Assembly: GCF_003231285.1 (NCBI RefSeq)
Contig: NZ_QKNS01000009.1
Location: forward strand, 1-64,000
Source of the DNA: Hymenobacter sediminis
GTDB taxonomy: Bacteria; Bacteroidota; Bacteroidia; Cytophagales; Hymenobacteraceae
Direction of reading: 5' to 3'
DNA length: 64,000 nucleotides
The notes below the pieces were generated by a model. The model had not been told where the DNA came from. It did not search any database and worked only from the letters and a program-made list of their open reading frames with translations. Shown here one piece after another: positions 44,046-55,114 of this stretch (positions within the stretch are counted from its first letter, which is position 1; the number at the start of each line of letters is the position of its first letter). The position numbers were made by a program, and so were the translations under genes.

Positions 44046-45563
44046 TTAGAAACCAGGATTTTGCTTTAGATTACGGTCCACGTCGATGTCGGTCTGCGGA
44101 ATCGGCAACAGGGCGTTGCGGGGATAAACGAAGTTGTTGAAGTCGGCGTCGCGGGCTTTGAGTTCGTTGAGGCCAGCCGGGGTTTCAAACAGGCCGTAAC
44201 GCACCAGGTCGCTCCAGCGCATGCCTTCGCCGGCCAGCTCCGTTACCCGCTCGTGCCGCAACTGCGTCCGCAGGGTCGTTTGGTTAAAGTCGGCGGCATT
44301 GAGCGGCACCAACTGGACGCGCGTCCGCACTTGATTGATCAGGGCCACGGCGGCCGGCACCTGGTTTTGCTCATTCATAGCTTCGGCCTGCATCAGCAGC
44401 ACATCCGCGTAGCGAATCAGCCGGATGTTGATACCCGAGAAGAAGTCCTCGAAGTTGCGGGTACGGTCGTTTTGGTACTTGCGCCACAAAATGCGGTTGG
44501 GGGCGATGTTGAGCCCGGCCGGTCCCACGAAAGCTTTGCCGTAGAGTGTGGGCGTGCCCACGGCGCTGAAAACCGTTGCGTCGCGTCGCGGGTCAACCCC
44601 CCCGGTCGTGGTCTTGTCCGTGAATTCATCGAACACCCAGCGGCGTACTTCCACGTCGGTGAACCCAATGCCGGGAGGGCCAAAGAACTGGGCCCGCTCG
44701 TTGCCTTCGGTGCCGCCGGGAATGTCTTGATCGAAGCTTTTGTTTACACCGGAAAACTGGACTTCATAGATAGACTCTGAGTTGTTCTCATTGGCCTCCG
44801 TGAAGTTGTCCTCGAAGTTGGGCACTAGCGCGTACTGGTTGGAGTTAATGACCTCCGCGAACTGCGCTGAGGCCAGGGCCCACTGCTTTTGTTGCATGTA
44901 CACCTTGCCCATTAGGGCGGCGGCGGCCCCGCGGGTAGCCCGGCCTTTGTCGGCGGCGCTGTAGTCCTTGGCCAGGGGCAAATCGGGTTTGGCGGCGGCT
45001 AGGTCTTTTAGTATCTGTGCGTACACCTCGTTCTGCGTCACCTGTGAAACCCGGGTGTTGGCGTCGAACACCGTGATTACCAGTGGAATATTGCCGAACA
45101 GCAGGCCCAGGTCGTAGTACACCATCGAGCGCAGGTACAGGGCCTCGGCCAGGGTCCGCTTCTTCAGGTTTTCATCCATCTGAATTCTCGGCACGTTGGC
45201 CAGCACCTGGTTGCAGCGGAAAATGATGCTGTACATGTCGTTCCACATGAACTGCGACCGTTGATCGGAAGTGTTGACCTGGCGGAAAACCAAGTATTGG
45301 TTAAGGCCTGTATCAGGAGTGTTGGTGAATGATTCGTCGGAGCGACCTTCGGTGGCAAAATGCCAATACAGGCTGTAGTTGGAGAAAATCTGCTGGCGCG
45401 AATACGCGGCTATCATAGCCCGTAAGGCATCATCCTGGGTTTTCCAGAACTGTTCGGTGCTAGGAGCATTGGGATCTACTTTTTCCAGCAGGTCCTTTTC
45501 ACAGCTGGTGTTCACCAGCAGGGCGCCGAGCAAGGCCAGCGTCGAGAATTTAGATATTTTCAT
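44046..45563 (-). CDS. SusD/RagB-type glycan-binding outer-membrane lipoprotein
   Basis: Surface lipoprotein of 505 residues that captures glycan fragments and closes over its SusC partner. A lipobox (VNTSC, Cys21) follows the signal. The TPR-like N-terminal part begins WKTQDDALRAMIAAYSRQQI, and RTLAEALYLRSMVYYDLGLLFG and GAAAALMGKVYMQQKQWALA are typical helices. The C-terminus has NALLPIPQTDIDVDRNLKQNPGF, the usual SusD ending. It follows susC after 69 bases. Arabinan or arabino-oligosaccharides are the inferred ligand. Confidence 0.95.
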   Translation of the reverse strand: MKISKFSTLALLGALLVNTSCEKDLLEKVDPNAPSTEQFWKTQDDALRAMIAAYSRQQIFSNYSLYWHFATEGRSDESFTNTPDTGLNQYLVFRQVNTSDQRSQFMWNDMYSIIFRCNQVLANVPRIQMDENLKKRTLAEALYLRSMVYYDLGLLFGNIPLVITVFDANTRVSQVTQNEVYAQILKDLAAAKPDLPLAKDYSAADKGRATRGAAAALMGKVYMQQKQWALASAQFAEVINSNQYALVPNFEDNFTEANENNSESIYEVQFSGVNKSFDQDIPGGTEGNERAQFFGPPGIGFTDVEVRRWVFDEFTDKTTTGGVDPRRDATVFSAVGTPTLYGKAFVGPAGLNIAPNRILWRKYQNDRTRNFEDFFSGINIRLIRYADVLLMQAEAMNEQNQVPAAVALINQVRTRVQLVPLNAADFNQTTLRTQLRHERVTELAGEGMRWSDLVRYGLFETPAGLNELKARDADFNNFVYPRNALLPIPQTDIDVDRNLKQNPGF

Positions 45564-45632
45564 GGGAATTAAGTCGAGAAATGGAGGAATGCGGGGCCTG
45601 AGAGCAGGCCGGAGGTTGGGCCATCCGATGGC

Positions 45633-48600
45633 TTAGAAGTTCACTTGCAGCCCGCCCGTGAAAGTGCGCACGTTTGGATAGGTCCCATCGTCGATGCCGC
45701 GGCCAAACACGCCATTGCCCGGCGTTTCCGGATCGAAGCCGGTGTAGTTGGTGAAGGTGACGATGTTGCGCCCCGTCACGTACACCCGCACGCTGCCCAG
45801 GCCCGGTACCACATTCGACACCGATTTGGGTAGGGTATAGCCCAACTGCACGTTTTTTAGACGTAGGTAGCTGCCATCTTCCACCCAGCGGGTGCTGATG
45901 CGCTCATAGTTTTTCACGGTGCCGGCGCCCCCGCCATATACTAGGCGAGGAGTAGTGTTCGAGCCGTTTTGCGGCGTCCAGGGCTCAATATCACTTCGGA
46001 AGTTGCCGGCCCCGTCCAGGATGTCGAGCGAGGCCCGCGTGGAGTTCAGAATGTCGTTGCCAGTTACGCCCTGCAGGAAAACACTCAAGTCGAAGCCCTT
46101 GTAGGCGGCCGTTAGGTTCAGGCCGTATTGTAGGGTAGGGAAGGGGTTGCCCACAAACTGGCGGTCCGTATCGAGGTTGATGGAGCCGTCGCCGTTGGTG
46201 TCCTCAAACTTCACGTCGCCAGGCTGGGCCAGGGGCTGAATGATGGTTCCGTTGGCGCTCCGATAGTTCTGGATTTCCTCCTGGCTTTGGAAAACGCCAA
46301 TCATCTTCAGCAGGTATAGCCGACTGATGGGCTGGCCCACTGTGGTGCGGGTAAGCCCCAGGAAGCCCGGCACGTTGGGCTGCAACTCCGACAGGGCCAA
46401 GACCTTGTTTTTCAGGGTTGTCAGTGTCAGATCGGCGCCGTAGGTGAAAGCCGTGCGGTTCTCATGGTAGCCCAGGGCCAGCTCGAATCCCCGGTTTTCA
46501 ATTTCGCCCAAGTTGGCGAACGGGTAGGCCCCCGCACCAGCCACACCTCCGTAGCCCGGCAACGGTGGGTTCACCAGCGCATTCTTGGTGCGGGAAATGT
46601 AGTAGTCGGTGGAAAGCGTCACCCGGTTGTCGAGCACGGCCATATCCAGGCCGAAGTTGGACGTGTAGCGCGACTCCCAGCGGATACCTCGGCTTTCAAT
46701 GGACCTCTGAATGGCCCCATTCACGAGGGTTTGACCAGCGCCCAGGGGGTAGTAAATCGTTTGGTTGACGGTGGCCTGGTAGGCGTAGTTGCCTGCAGCG
46801 AATATCAGGTCGTTGCCGTTCACGCCGTAGCTGGCGCGCAGTTTCAGGTTATTAACGAAGGGTAGGGAGCTCTTAAAGAAATCCTCTTCGCTGATGCGCC
46901 AGCCCAAGGAGCCGGCTCCGAAGTTGGCGTAGCGCCGTTCCGGGTCGAAGCGGGAGGACCCGTCGCGGCGGAAGCTGCCCGTAACCAAGTAGCGCCCTTT
47001 ATAGTCGTAGTTCAGTTGGCTGAAGTAGGAGCGCTTGGCATAGGCATCGAAGCCGCCAGTAACGATGGGGGCGCTGGCCGTGTTGGAAGCCCCGCTCAGC
47101 ACGAAAAAGTATTGAGGCGACGACTGGAAGCCCGTGGCATTGGCCGTGGCGTTATCGGAGTCATACTTCTGCTCCGAGTAACCTAGCAGGGCCGTTACGT
47201 TGTGCTCACCAAAGCGCTTGTTGAAGTTCAGGGTGTTTTCTACGAGCGTAAACCGCTGGGTGCCCCGGTTTTCAAAGAGGTAGGTAGTGTTCGGGTTCGA
47301 CTCGCCCAAACGAATATAGCCTTCCTTGCGAGCATTTCGGTCGTTGTAGTCATGCACTTCCAGACCGAGGTTCAGGCGGTACGAGAGGAAATCGAAGATG
47401 GAAAACTCGGCATTTGCGCTGCCCTGAATGCGGTTGTTCTTCTGGGTTCTGTTTAGAATTTCCTGGGCCCCGATGGGGTTCACGGAGTAGTTGAACAGAT
47501 TAGCGCTGCCGTAGCCGTAGCCCCCAAAGTTGTTGGGGTTGTACACCGGAATGCCGGGTAGCTCGGTCAGCACGTCCACGAACGGCACTTCGTTGAGTAG
47601 AGTGGTATTGATGCGTGTGAGCAGGGCGCTCTGCCCCAACTTAAGCCGGCCTCGGGTAAAGCCGGAGTTTAGGCGCACGCTATAGCGCTCAAAGTTGGGT
47701 CCCTTCACGATGCCGTCCTGGCTGAAATATCCCCCGGAAATCAAAAAGTTGGTAGCGCTCTTACCTGAGTTGCTACCCCCGGAAAAAGACAAATTGTAAT
47801 CTTGGATTTTGCCTGTTTGGAAAAACTCCTTCTGCCAATCAGTATCAATTGAATCTGTATAGGCCGGCGTGCCTTTCACGGCCCCCGGCGAGGGAGAGGG
47901 AATGCCAGCATTAATGGCAGCTTGGTTGGCCCAGTCGGCCCACTGACTGTGGTTGGCCAACTCGTACTTCTTATAAATGCTTTCTACCCCGGTGTAGCCG
48001 TTGAAGCTGATTTTAGGCTCGCCGCTCTGGCCGCGTTTGGTAGTAATCAGGATAACGCCGTTCGCCCCACGCGAGCCGTAAACCGCAGTCGAGGAAGCGT
48101 CTTTCAGAACTGTAGTCGATTCAATATCATTGGGGTTCAAATCCCGGATGTTGTCTGTCCACAGTCCGTCAATCACGTACAGCGGGTTGCTGCCAGAGCC
48201 CACCGTGCCTACCCCCCTAATCAGGATGTTGGGCACCGCGCCGGGGTTGCCCGCGCTTTCTACCTGAACGCCCGCTACCCGCCCCTGAATGCTCTGCGCC
48301 AGGGTCGGAACGGGGGTTTTGTTAGCTTCTCGGGTATCGAGGCTGCTGACGGCGCTTGTCAAGTTTTGGCGGTCCTGGGCCACGTAGCCTACCACCACTA
48401 CCTCCGAAAGAGCCCGATTGTCGGGGGCTAGCGAGATACTGATAGACGTACGGCCGTTCACAGCTACTTCCTGAGAGGTGTAGCCTACAAAGGAAATCTG
48501 CAGAGTGGCATTATCGGGGGCGGTGAGGGTAAAGCGGCCGTCGGCATCGGTTTGGGTGCCGGTGGTAGTGCCTTTCACAATCACGTTTACGCCGGGCAGG

Positions 48601-48779
48601 CCCGCGCCCTTTTCATCTACTACCTGCCCCGAAACGGTAATGTCGGCCTGAGGCCGGGCCGTGAGGCGCTCTGTAGCGGGATTTGGTGCAGAAGCCACCG
48701 CCAATACTGGCTGTAAAGGAAGGCAGCAGAGCAAAGCCGGAATAGTGACCCGCGGCATTTTGGGTATGGACTTTTTCAT
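45633..48779 (-). CDS. SusC/RagA-type TonB-dependent outer-membrane transporter
   Basis: Outer-membrane beta-barrel of 1048 residues importing oligosaccharides with energy from TonB. From the ATG at 48779 there is a signal peptide, a carboxypeptidase-like regulatory domain (VSGQVVDEKGAGLPGVNVIV to about residue 110), and a TonB-box-like segment ALSEVVVVGY. The plug follows (RVAGVQVESAGNPGAVPNIL, VYGSRGANGVILITTKRG), then the barrel ending in GGLQVNF. It is paired with the SusD gene and preceded by two inverted operators at 48811-48850, the strongest regulatory signal in the locus. Confidence 0.95.
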   Translation of the reverse strand: MKKSIPKMPRVTIPALLCCLPLQPVLAVASAPNPATERLTARPQADITVSGQVVDEKGAGLPGVNVIVKGTTTGTQTDADGRFTLTAPDNATLQISFVGYTSQEVAVNGRTSISISLAPDNRALSEVVVVGYVAQDRQNLTSAVSSLDTREANKTPVPTLAQSIQGRVAGVQVESAGNPGAVPNILIRGVGTVGSGSNPLYVIDGLWTDNIRDLNPNDIESTTVLKDASSTAVYGSRGANGVILITTKRGQSGEPKISFNGYTGVESIYKKYELANHSQWADWANQAAINAGIPSPSPGAVKGTPAYTDSIDTDWQKEFFQTGKIQDYNLSFSGGSNSGKSATNFLISGGYFSQDGIVKGPNFERYSVRLNSGFTRGRLKLGQSALLTRINTTLLNEVPFVDVLTELPGIPVYNPNNFGGYGYGSANLFNYSVNPIGAQEILNRTQKNNRIQGSANAEFSIFDFLSYRLNLGLEVHDYNDRNARKEGYIRLGESNPNTTYLFENRGTQRFTLVENTLNFNKRFGEHNVTALLGYSEQKYDSDNATANATGFQSSPQYFFVLSGASNTASAPIVTGGFDAYAKRSYFSQLNYDYKGRYLVTGSFRRDGSSRFDPERRYANFGAGSLGWRISEEDFFKSSLPFVNNLKLRASYGVNGNDLIFAAGNYAYQATVNQTIYYPLGAGQTLVNGAIQRSIESRGIRWESRYTSNFGLDMAVLDNRVTLSTDYYISRTKNALVNPPLPGYGGVAGAGAYPFANLGEIENRGFELALGYHENRTAFTYGADLTLTTLKNKVLALSELQPNVPGFLGLTRTTVGQPISRLYLLKMIGVFQSQEEIQNYRSANGTIIQPLAQPGDVKFEDTNGDGSINLDTDRQFVGNPFPTLQYGLNLTAAYKGFDLSVFLQGVTGNDILNSTRASLDILDGAGNFRSDIEPWTPQNGSNTTPRLVYGGGAGTVKNYERISTRWVEDGSYLRLKNVQLGYTLPKSVSNVVPGLGSVRVYVTGRNIVTFTNYTGFDPETPGNGVFGRGIDDGTYPNVRTFTGGLQVNF

Positions 48780-48810
48780 GTACAGGGGTGTGGGAATTAA
48801 GGTGAGAAAA

Positions 48811-48850
48811 CACAAACGATTGTGTTATTGATTATTCACAATCGTTTGTG
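48811..48850 (-). promoter_or_regulatory. Double LacI operator before susC
   Basis: Two exact copies of the motif, CACAAACGATTGTG (48811-48824) and its reverse complement (48837-48850), are 26 bases apart centre to centre. They lie 32-71 bases upstream of the susC ATG. The spacing of about 2.5 helical turns places them on roughly opposite faces, so two dimers could bind side by side without clash. Confidence 0.85.
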
Positions 48851-49063
48851 TAGAGTGACACAAAAAAAGGCACGATTGAAAGACGGACCTGAGGAGAAGC
48901 TAAGGAAGGACTGCTGGGGAAGCCCTTCGAGCTATTAGGTGAGAGATTGAGTGAGTAAGATTACTGATTTGATAACAAACTACCAATAAAATATTGCAAC
49001 TATTTTTTTAAATGTAAGCACTCGCTCACCCAGGGTTCCACACTGTATCTGTTATGTAGTAAG

Positions 49064-50254
49064 TTAATAATCAGATGATATGGGGTCGGGCTTAGGTAAC
49101 TGATTGGGAGTTGGATTTGCTGATGCCCGGCTTGCTGCCAGCACTCCAATGGCCGCCCCCAGTCCCGCTACCACTGCAAACGACACGCGCAGATTAAAAA
49201 GCTCAGCCATCAGCCCAATCAGCGGCGGCCCTAACAGAAACCCGAGGTAGCCAATGGTGGAAACCATAGCCAGTGCAACTCCCGGCGAAACGGCGGTTGA
49301 CTGCCCGGCTGCACTATAGGCTAAGGGTGTCACGGAGGCAATACCGAAGCCTACCAGCAGAAACCCGATAACCGAGGGGACAAAGGCGGGCCATACCACG
49401 GCAGTCAGTAAGCCCACCGTAATCAGGGCGCTGCTGATTTGCAGCATGCGGGTTGTGCCGAAGCGGTGGGTAAAGAAATCAGAGATAAAGCGGCCCAGGG
49501 CCATGGTACTCATGCAGGCCACGTAGCCCGCCGTCACGAGGGTAGCATCCGGGCGCACTACCTTCTGAAAGTACACCCCGCTCCAATCAAACATGCAGCC
49601 CTCGCAAAGCATGCCGCAGAACGCAATCAGGCCAATGCGGAGCAGGTAGGGCTCGGGGCGTCGCAACCCGGAACCCTCAGTCTCGGCGCCCACATCATGG
49701 GGCAGAGTGCGCTGGTGAGCCAGCACGGTGAAAATCAGGCCTACCCCCATGACCAGCAAGAAGTGCTGAAACGGAGTCTGCTGCCACCGAATGAGGACAG
49801 TACCCAGGGCGCCGCCTAGAAAACCTGCCAAGCTCCAGAGTCCATGAAAGCTAGCCATAATGGGCTGGCCGTAGGCTGCCTGCACGCCAATGGCTTGCGT
49901 ATTAACGGAGATATTCAGCAGGTTACCGGCAAAGCCAAATAGTACTAAGCTGGCGGCCAAGGTCCAGAAATCGGTTGCCCAGCCCAGCAAGGGTAGGAAG
50001 CCAGCGTACAGACACGTAGCCATTAGTACCACCACCCGGCTGCCATAGGTGTGCACTAGCCAGCCAGCAATGGGTAGCGCTAGCATGGAGCCTACCGGCA
50101 AGGCTAGCAGCAATTTGCCCAACTCGCCCTCGCTCAAACCCAGTTTTAACCCAATGTCGGGGATGCGCGAAGCCCAGGATGCAAAGCACAAACCTGCCAC
50201 GAAGAACAGCACGCTAACGGCCACGCGGCGCTGGCCAGAAGTAATTGCAAGCAT
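49064..50254 (-). CDS. MFS transporter, YbjJ-like
   Basis: Inner-membrane transporter of 396 residues from MLAITSGQRR (50254), with 12 predicted helices. Landmarks are FFVAGLCFASWASRIPDIGL, LPIAGWLVHTYGSRVVV and GILAFCGMLCEG-type helix 7 (GLIAFCGMLCEGCMFDWSGV). E. coli YbjJ-type proteins have no firm substrate. It sits between transaldolase and susC but has no operator of its own, so it may be unrelated to arabinose or may be a sugar exporter/importer co-transcribed with tal. Confidence 0.85.
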   Translation of the reverse strand: MLAITSGQRRVAVSVLFFVAGLCFASWASRIPDIGLKLGLSEGELGKLLLALPVGSMLALPIAGWLVHTYGSRVVVLMATCLYAGFLPLLGWATDFWTLAASLVLFGFAGNLLNISVNTQAIGVQAAYGQPIMASFHGLWSLAGFLGGALGTVLIRWQQTPFQHFLLVMGVGLIFTVLAHQRTLPHDVGAETEGSGLRRPEPYLLRIGLIAFCGMLCEGCMFDWSGVYFQKVVRPDATLVTAGYVACMSTMALGRFISDFFTHRFGTTRMLQISSALITVGLLTAVVWPAFVPSVIGFLLVGFGIASVTPLAYSAAGQSTAVSPGVALAMVSTIGYLGFLLGPPLIGLMAELFNLRVSFAVVAGLGAAIGVLAASRASANPTPNQLPKPDPISSDY

Positions 50255-50270
50255 AAGTAATACGCAAAAC

Positions 50271-50300
50271 AACGGGGAGCCACCATAGTGGCTCCCCGTT
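50271..50300. terminator. Hairpin between tal and the MFS gene
   Basis: AACGGGGAGCCAC (50271-50283) and GTGGCTCCCCGTT (50288-50300) are perfect 13-base arms around a 4-base loop. It lies 17 bases upstream of the MFS start and 188 bases downstream of tal, so it may end tal transcripts or attenuate the MFS gene. Confidence 0.6.
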
Positions 50301-50487
50301 AGTCATGGTCAGTCTGAATAAGGCAAGGAATTCGGGAAGTGCGCTACAAACAGCCAAAACAAGCTTGAACATGCTCAGCAGAGCGGGTACATCCCTACCC
50401 CTTGCTACTGCATAAAGGCTGCAAAAGGAAGCGAGAGATGCTTCAGCAAGCAGATGCCGGATTAAGCAGGATAATGGGTTATGGAAA

Positions 50488-51618
50488 CTACGCCGTAGCG
50501 CCGGTCAGTGCCTCCTGGCGTTTCTGCTCTAGCACGTTCATCAGTTTGCCGAAGGGCTCCGTGAACTTCTTGGCGCCTTCCTGCTCCAGCTGGTTGGTAA
50601 GAGCCTCCAGGTCGAGGCCGAGTTCCGGCAGGCGGTCCAGCACAGCTACCTCTTGCTTGCTAGCCAAGCGGTTGGCAGGCTGGCCTTTGGCACGGTAGAA
50701 ATCCAGGGTTTCCACTGGAATGGTATTTACGGTGTTCGGGCCGATGAGTGCTTCTACGTACTTCAGGTCGTCGTACTTAGGGTTTTTGTTGCCGGTGCTG
50801 GCCCACAGCAGGCGTTGCGGCTGCGCACCCTGGGCTTTGAGGGCTTCCCAACGCGGACCGGCGAAAATTTCCTCAAATACCTCGTAAGCGCGTTTGGCGC
50901 TGGCAATAGCTACCTCGCCCACCAAGCTCTGCGCTAGCTCTCCTTTTTCGCCGCCTTCGGCCGCCAGTTTTTCCAACATGGGGTCAATCAGCACATCGAT
51001 GCGGGAGAGAAAGAAGCTGGCTACGGAGTCAAGGCGCTTTACGGAGCCGCCGGCTTTTACCCGGTCTTCCAGGCCGGCCAGGTAAGCTTCGGCCACCAAG
51101 CGGTAACGCTCCACGCTGAAAATCAGGGTCACGTTTATGTTCACGCCGGCCGCAATCAGCTGCCGGATGGCGGGCAGGCCTTCCAGCGTGGCGGGTACCT
51201 TAATCATCACGTTGGGGCGGTTTACTTCCTTCCAGAAGTGCAGCCCTTCTGCTACGGTGCCTTCCGTGTTGTTCACCAACTCCGGCGATACTTCCAGGCT
51301 GACGTAACCGTCGCCACCGTTTTCGGGGTGGTCATAGAGGGGGCGGAGCAGGTCGCAGGCTTGCTGCACGTCGGCCACGGCCAAGCGGGCGTAAATCTCA
51401 TCGGCCGACAGACCTTCCTGGGCAAATTTGCGGATGTCTTCGGCGTAGTCGTCGGAGCCGGCAATGGCTTTTTCGAAGATAGCCGGGTTCGACGTCACGC
51501 CGCGCAGGCCGTCTTCGGTGATGAGGCGCTGCAGCTCTCCGTTATGGAGAATATTGCGGCGGATATAGTCCAGCCAGATGCTCTGGCCGAAATCGTGAAT
51601 GGCAACTAAAGGATTCAT
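50488..51618 (-). CDS. tal: Transaldolase
   Basis: Cytoplasmic enzyme of the non-oxidative pentose phosphate pathway, 376 residues of the longer bacterial class. It moves a dihydroxyacetone unit from sedoheptulose-7-phosphate to glyceraldehyde-3-phosphate. The Schiff-base lysine is Lys140 in NVMIKVPAT. GLRGVTSNPAIFEKAIAGSD and VNINVTLIFSVERY are conserved. It is not fused to phosphoglucose isomerase, unlike some relatives. It lies downstream of tkt with a palindromic repeat between them, so it probably shares the arabinose-controlled tkt promoter at least in part. Confidence 0.95.
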   Translation of the reverse strand: MNPLVAIHDFGQSIWLDYIRRNILHNGELQRLITEDGLRGVTSNPAIFEKAIAGSDDYAEDIRKFAQEGLSADEIYARLAVADVQQACDLLRPLYDHPENGGDGYVSLEVSPELVNNTEGTVAEGLHFWKEVNRPNVMIKVPATLEGLPAIRQLIAAGVNINVTLIFSVERYRLVAEAYLAGLEDRVKAGGSVKRLDSVASFFLSRIDVLIDPMLEKLAAEGGEKGELAQSLVGEVAIASAKRAYEVFEEIFAGPRWEALKAQGAQPQRLLWASTGNKNPKYDDLKYVEALIGPNTVNTIPVETLDFYRAKGQPANRLASKQEVAVLDRLPELGLDLEALTNQLEQEGAKKFTEPFGKLMNVLEQKRQEALTGATA

Positions 51619-51661
51619 ATCGAGCGGGTGTTTCTGATTTCAGTACAATGAAAAAGTACAT

Positions 51662-51752
51662 CATAGCTGAGCTTGTCGAGGCATCCCGCGTACGGCCGTT
51701 GCAAGAGTGCTCCTGACTTCAGCACGCGGAATGCGTCGACAAGCTTAGCATG
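51662..51752. repeat. Palindromic intergenic repeat, copy 4, between tkt and tal
   Basis: CATAGCTGAGCTTGTCGAGG (from 51662, arm to 51691) and an inverted partner at 51724-51752 (ending GTCGACAAGCTTAGCATG) form an imperfect stem of about 29 bases. Its CTGAGC core links it to the other repeats, though the inner sequence differs. It separates tkt from tal in one transcription direction. Confidence 0.6.
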
Positions 51753-51773
51753 GTGTTCCTTGTTTAAGCTGCT

Positions 51774-53825
<2,052 letters not shown>

Positions 53826-53919
53826 GAAACGACAATAAAAAAGGTAGGAAAGATGCTAAGCTACGGCTTCAAAGTCCCGGAATACAGCCTTCAGATAAGC
53901 AGAAGGCTAGAAAAAGGAC

Positions 53920-53933
53920 CGGTATCGATACCG
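53920..53933. promoter_or_regulatory. Perfect palindrome in the tkt leader
   Basis: CGGTATCGATACCG is a 14-base perfect palindrome 95 bases before the tkt start. It differs from the arabinose operator but has the same central ATCGAT core as the site at 58322. It could be a second regulator site or an RNA hairpin. Confidence 0.35.
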
Positions 53934-53997
53934 TAATCGGTGCCGGTAGTCAACCTTTTAACGAGTAAGGTGGAAAGTAGATGTAGGCGCTGATACA

Positions 53998-54011
53998 GAC
54001 AAACGATTGTG
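53998..54011 (-). promoter_or_regulatory. Arabinose-regulon LacI operator before tkt
   Basis: GACAAACGATTGTG matches 13 of 14 consensus bases. It lies 173 bases before tkt. On the minus strand TACTTTCC follows after about 18 bases, resembling the arrangement at galM. Confidence 0.7.
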
Positions 54012-54036
54012 TTAAATCAATCCGTAGTCATTAGTG

Positions 54037-55041
54037 CTAAGGCTGCACCTTAGGCCAGCCGGCCTCGTCCCAGGCAAGCTTTTCTAGGCGCAGCTTGGAG
54101 CGGCCCTGGTCAGCGGCATCATAGCCGTGGAAAACCAGATAATCGGCGTTGTTGAAGGTGTAAACGGAGTTATGGCCCAGCCCGAACCAGTTCTTGTCGC
54201 CGGCCAGTACCTCGGTGCCGTCGCCTTGGTCGAGGGGTTTACCAGCTTTGTCTAGGTAGGGGCCCGTTACGTTTTTCGCGCGGCCTACCATAATCTTGTA
54301 CGTACTCTGCGGACCGCGGCAGCAATAGTCGAAAGAAGTGAAGAGGTAGTAATACTCGCCTTTACGGAAGATGAACGGAGCCTCAATGGCGCCGTCGCCA
54401 GGGAGGGAGTCGTTGAGTTGGGGGCTGCGGGGGCGCTTAGCTACCGTGCGCCACTGCTCAGGCTGAGCCGGGGCTTTCAGATCGGGGGTGAGCTTCACCA
54501 GTTTGATGCCCTCCCAGAAAGAACCGAATGATAGCCAAGGGTTTCCGGCATCGTCCCGTATCAGGTTAGGGTCGATGGCGTTCCACATGTCGCGGCCCGG
54601 CACCGACTGTATCACGCGGCCGTGGTCGACCCACTTGAAATCTTTGGAGCTAGGGTCCAGGGTTTTGTTAGTGGCCAGGCCAATGCAAGAGGTGTTTTTG
54701 CCGAACGCGGAAATGGAGTAAAATAGCGAGTACACGCCGTTGTAGTAGGAAATATCGGGCGCCCAGATGTGGTTGTTTTTAAAGCCCGGCACGGCCTGGG
54801 TGGCCCAGGCAGGAGGGGTAGCAAAAACCGATTTCTCCCGCGTCCAGTTCTTGCGGTCCTTCGACGACCACACGGCAATACCCGGCCCCGTGCAGAACAT
54901 GTAGTAGGTGCCGTTCTGTTGCGCCATGACCGGGTCGTGGGCCGGAATGAGCGGAGGGGCCGTCTGAGCCTGTGCCCACATTTCAAGCCTTGCCAGCAGC
55001 AGAGCCAACAGCACCAGCTTATTTACTAACCTGAAATACAT
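54037..55041 (-). CDS. GH43 endo-alpha-1,5-L-arabinanase
   Basis: Exported five-bladed propeller enzyme of 334 residues. A signal peptide spans 1 to about 25 (ending WAQAQ). The catalytic base Asp is in IPAHDPVMAQ, the pKa-tuning Asp in NAIDPNLIRDD and the acid Glu in GAIEAPFIFRKGEYYYLFTS. The CCRGPQSTYKI segment and length suit endo-arabinanases, which cut the arabinan backbone. It lies 73 bases after the other GH43 gene. A LacI-type operator overlaps its start codon, so it may have its own control. Confidence 0.9.
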   Translation of the reverse strand: MYFRLVNKLVLLALLLARLEMWAQAQTAPPLIPAHDPVMAQQNGTYYMFCTGPGIAVWSSKDRKNWTREKSVFATPPAWATQAVPGFKNNHIWAPDISYYNGVYSLFYSISAFGKNTSCIGLATNKTLDPSSKDFKWVDHGRVIQSVPGRDMWNAIDPNLIRDDAGNPWLSFGSFWEGIKLVKLTPDLKAPAQPEQWRTVAKRPRSPQLNDSLPGDGAIEAPFIFRKGEYYYLFTSFDYCCRGPQSTYKIMVGRAKNVTGPYLDKAGKPLDQGDGTEVLAGDKNWFGLGHNSVYTFNNADYLVFHGYDAADQGRSKLRLEKLAWDEAGWPKVQP

Positions 55042-55052
55042 AAACGATTGTG
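55039..55052 (-). promoter_or_regulatory. LacI-type operator overlapping a GH43 start codon
   Basis: CATAAACGATTGTG matches 13 of 14 consensus bases. The CAT at 55039-55041 is the start codon of the arabinanase gene on the minus strand, so a bound repressor would sit across the translation start and any transcript from upstream. Confidence 0.65.
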
Positions 55053-55114
55053 TGAGATTTGGTAGAATAGAGGTGGTAGGCAGCTAAGCCGTTCAGAACG
55101 CAACGCTGGTCCGG

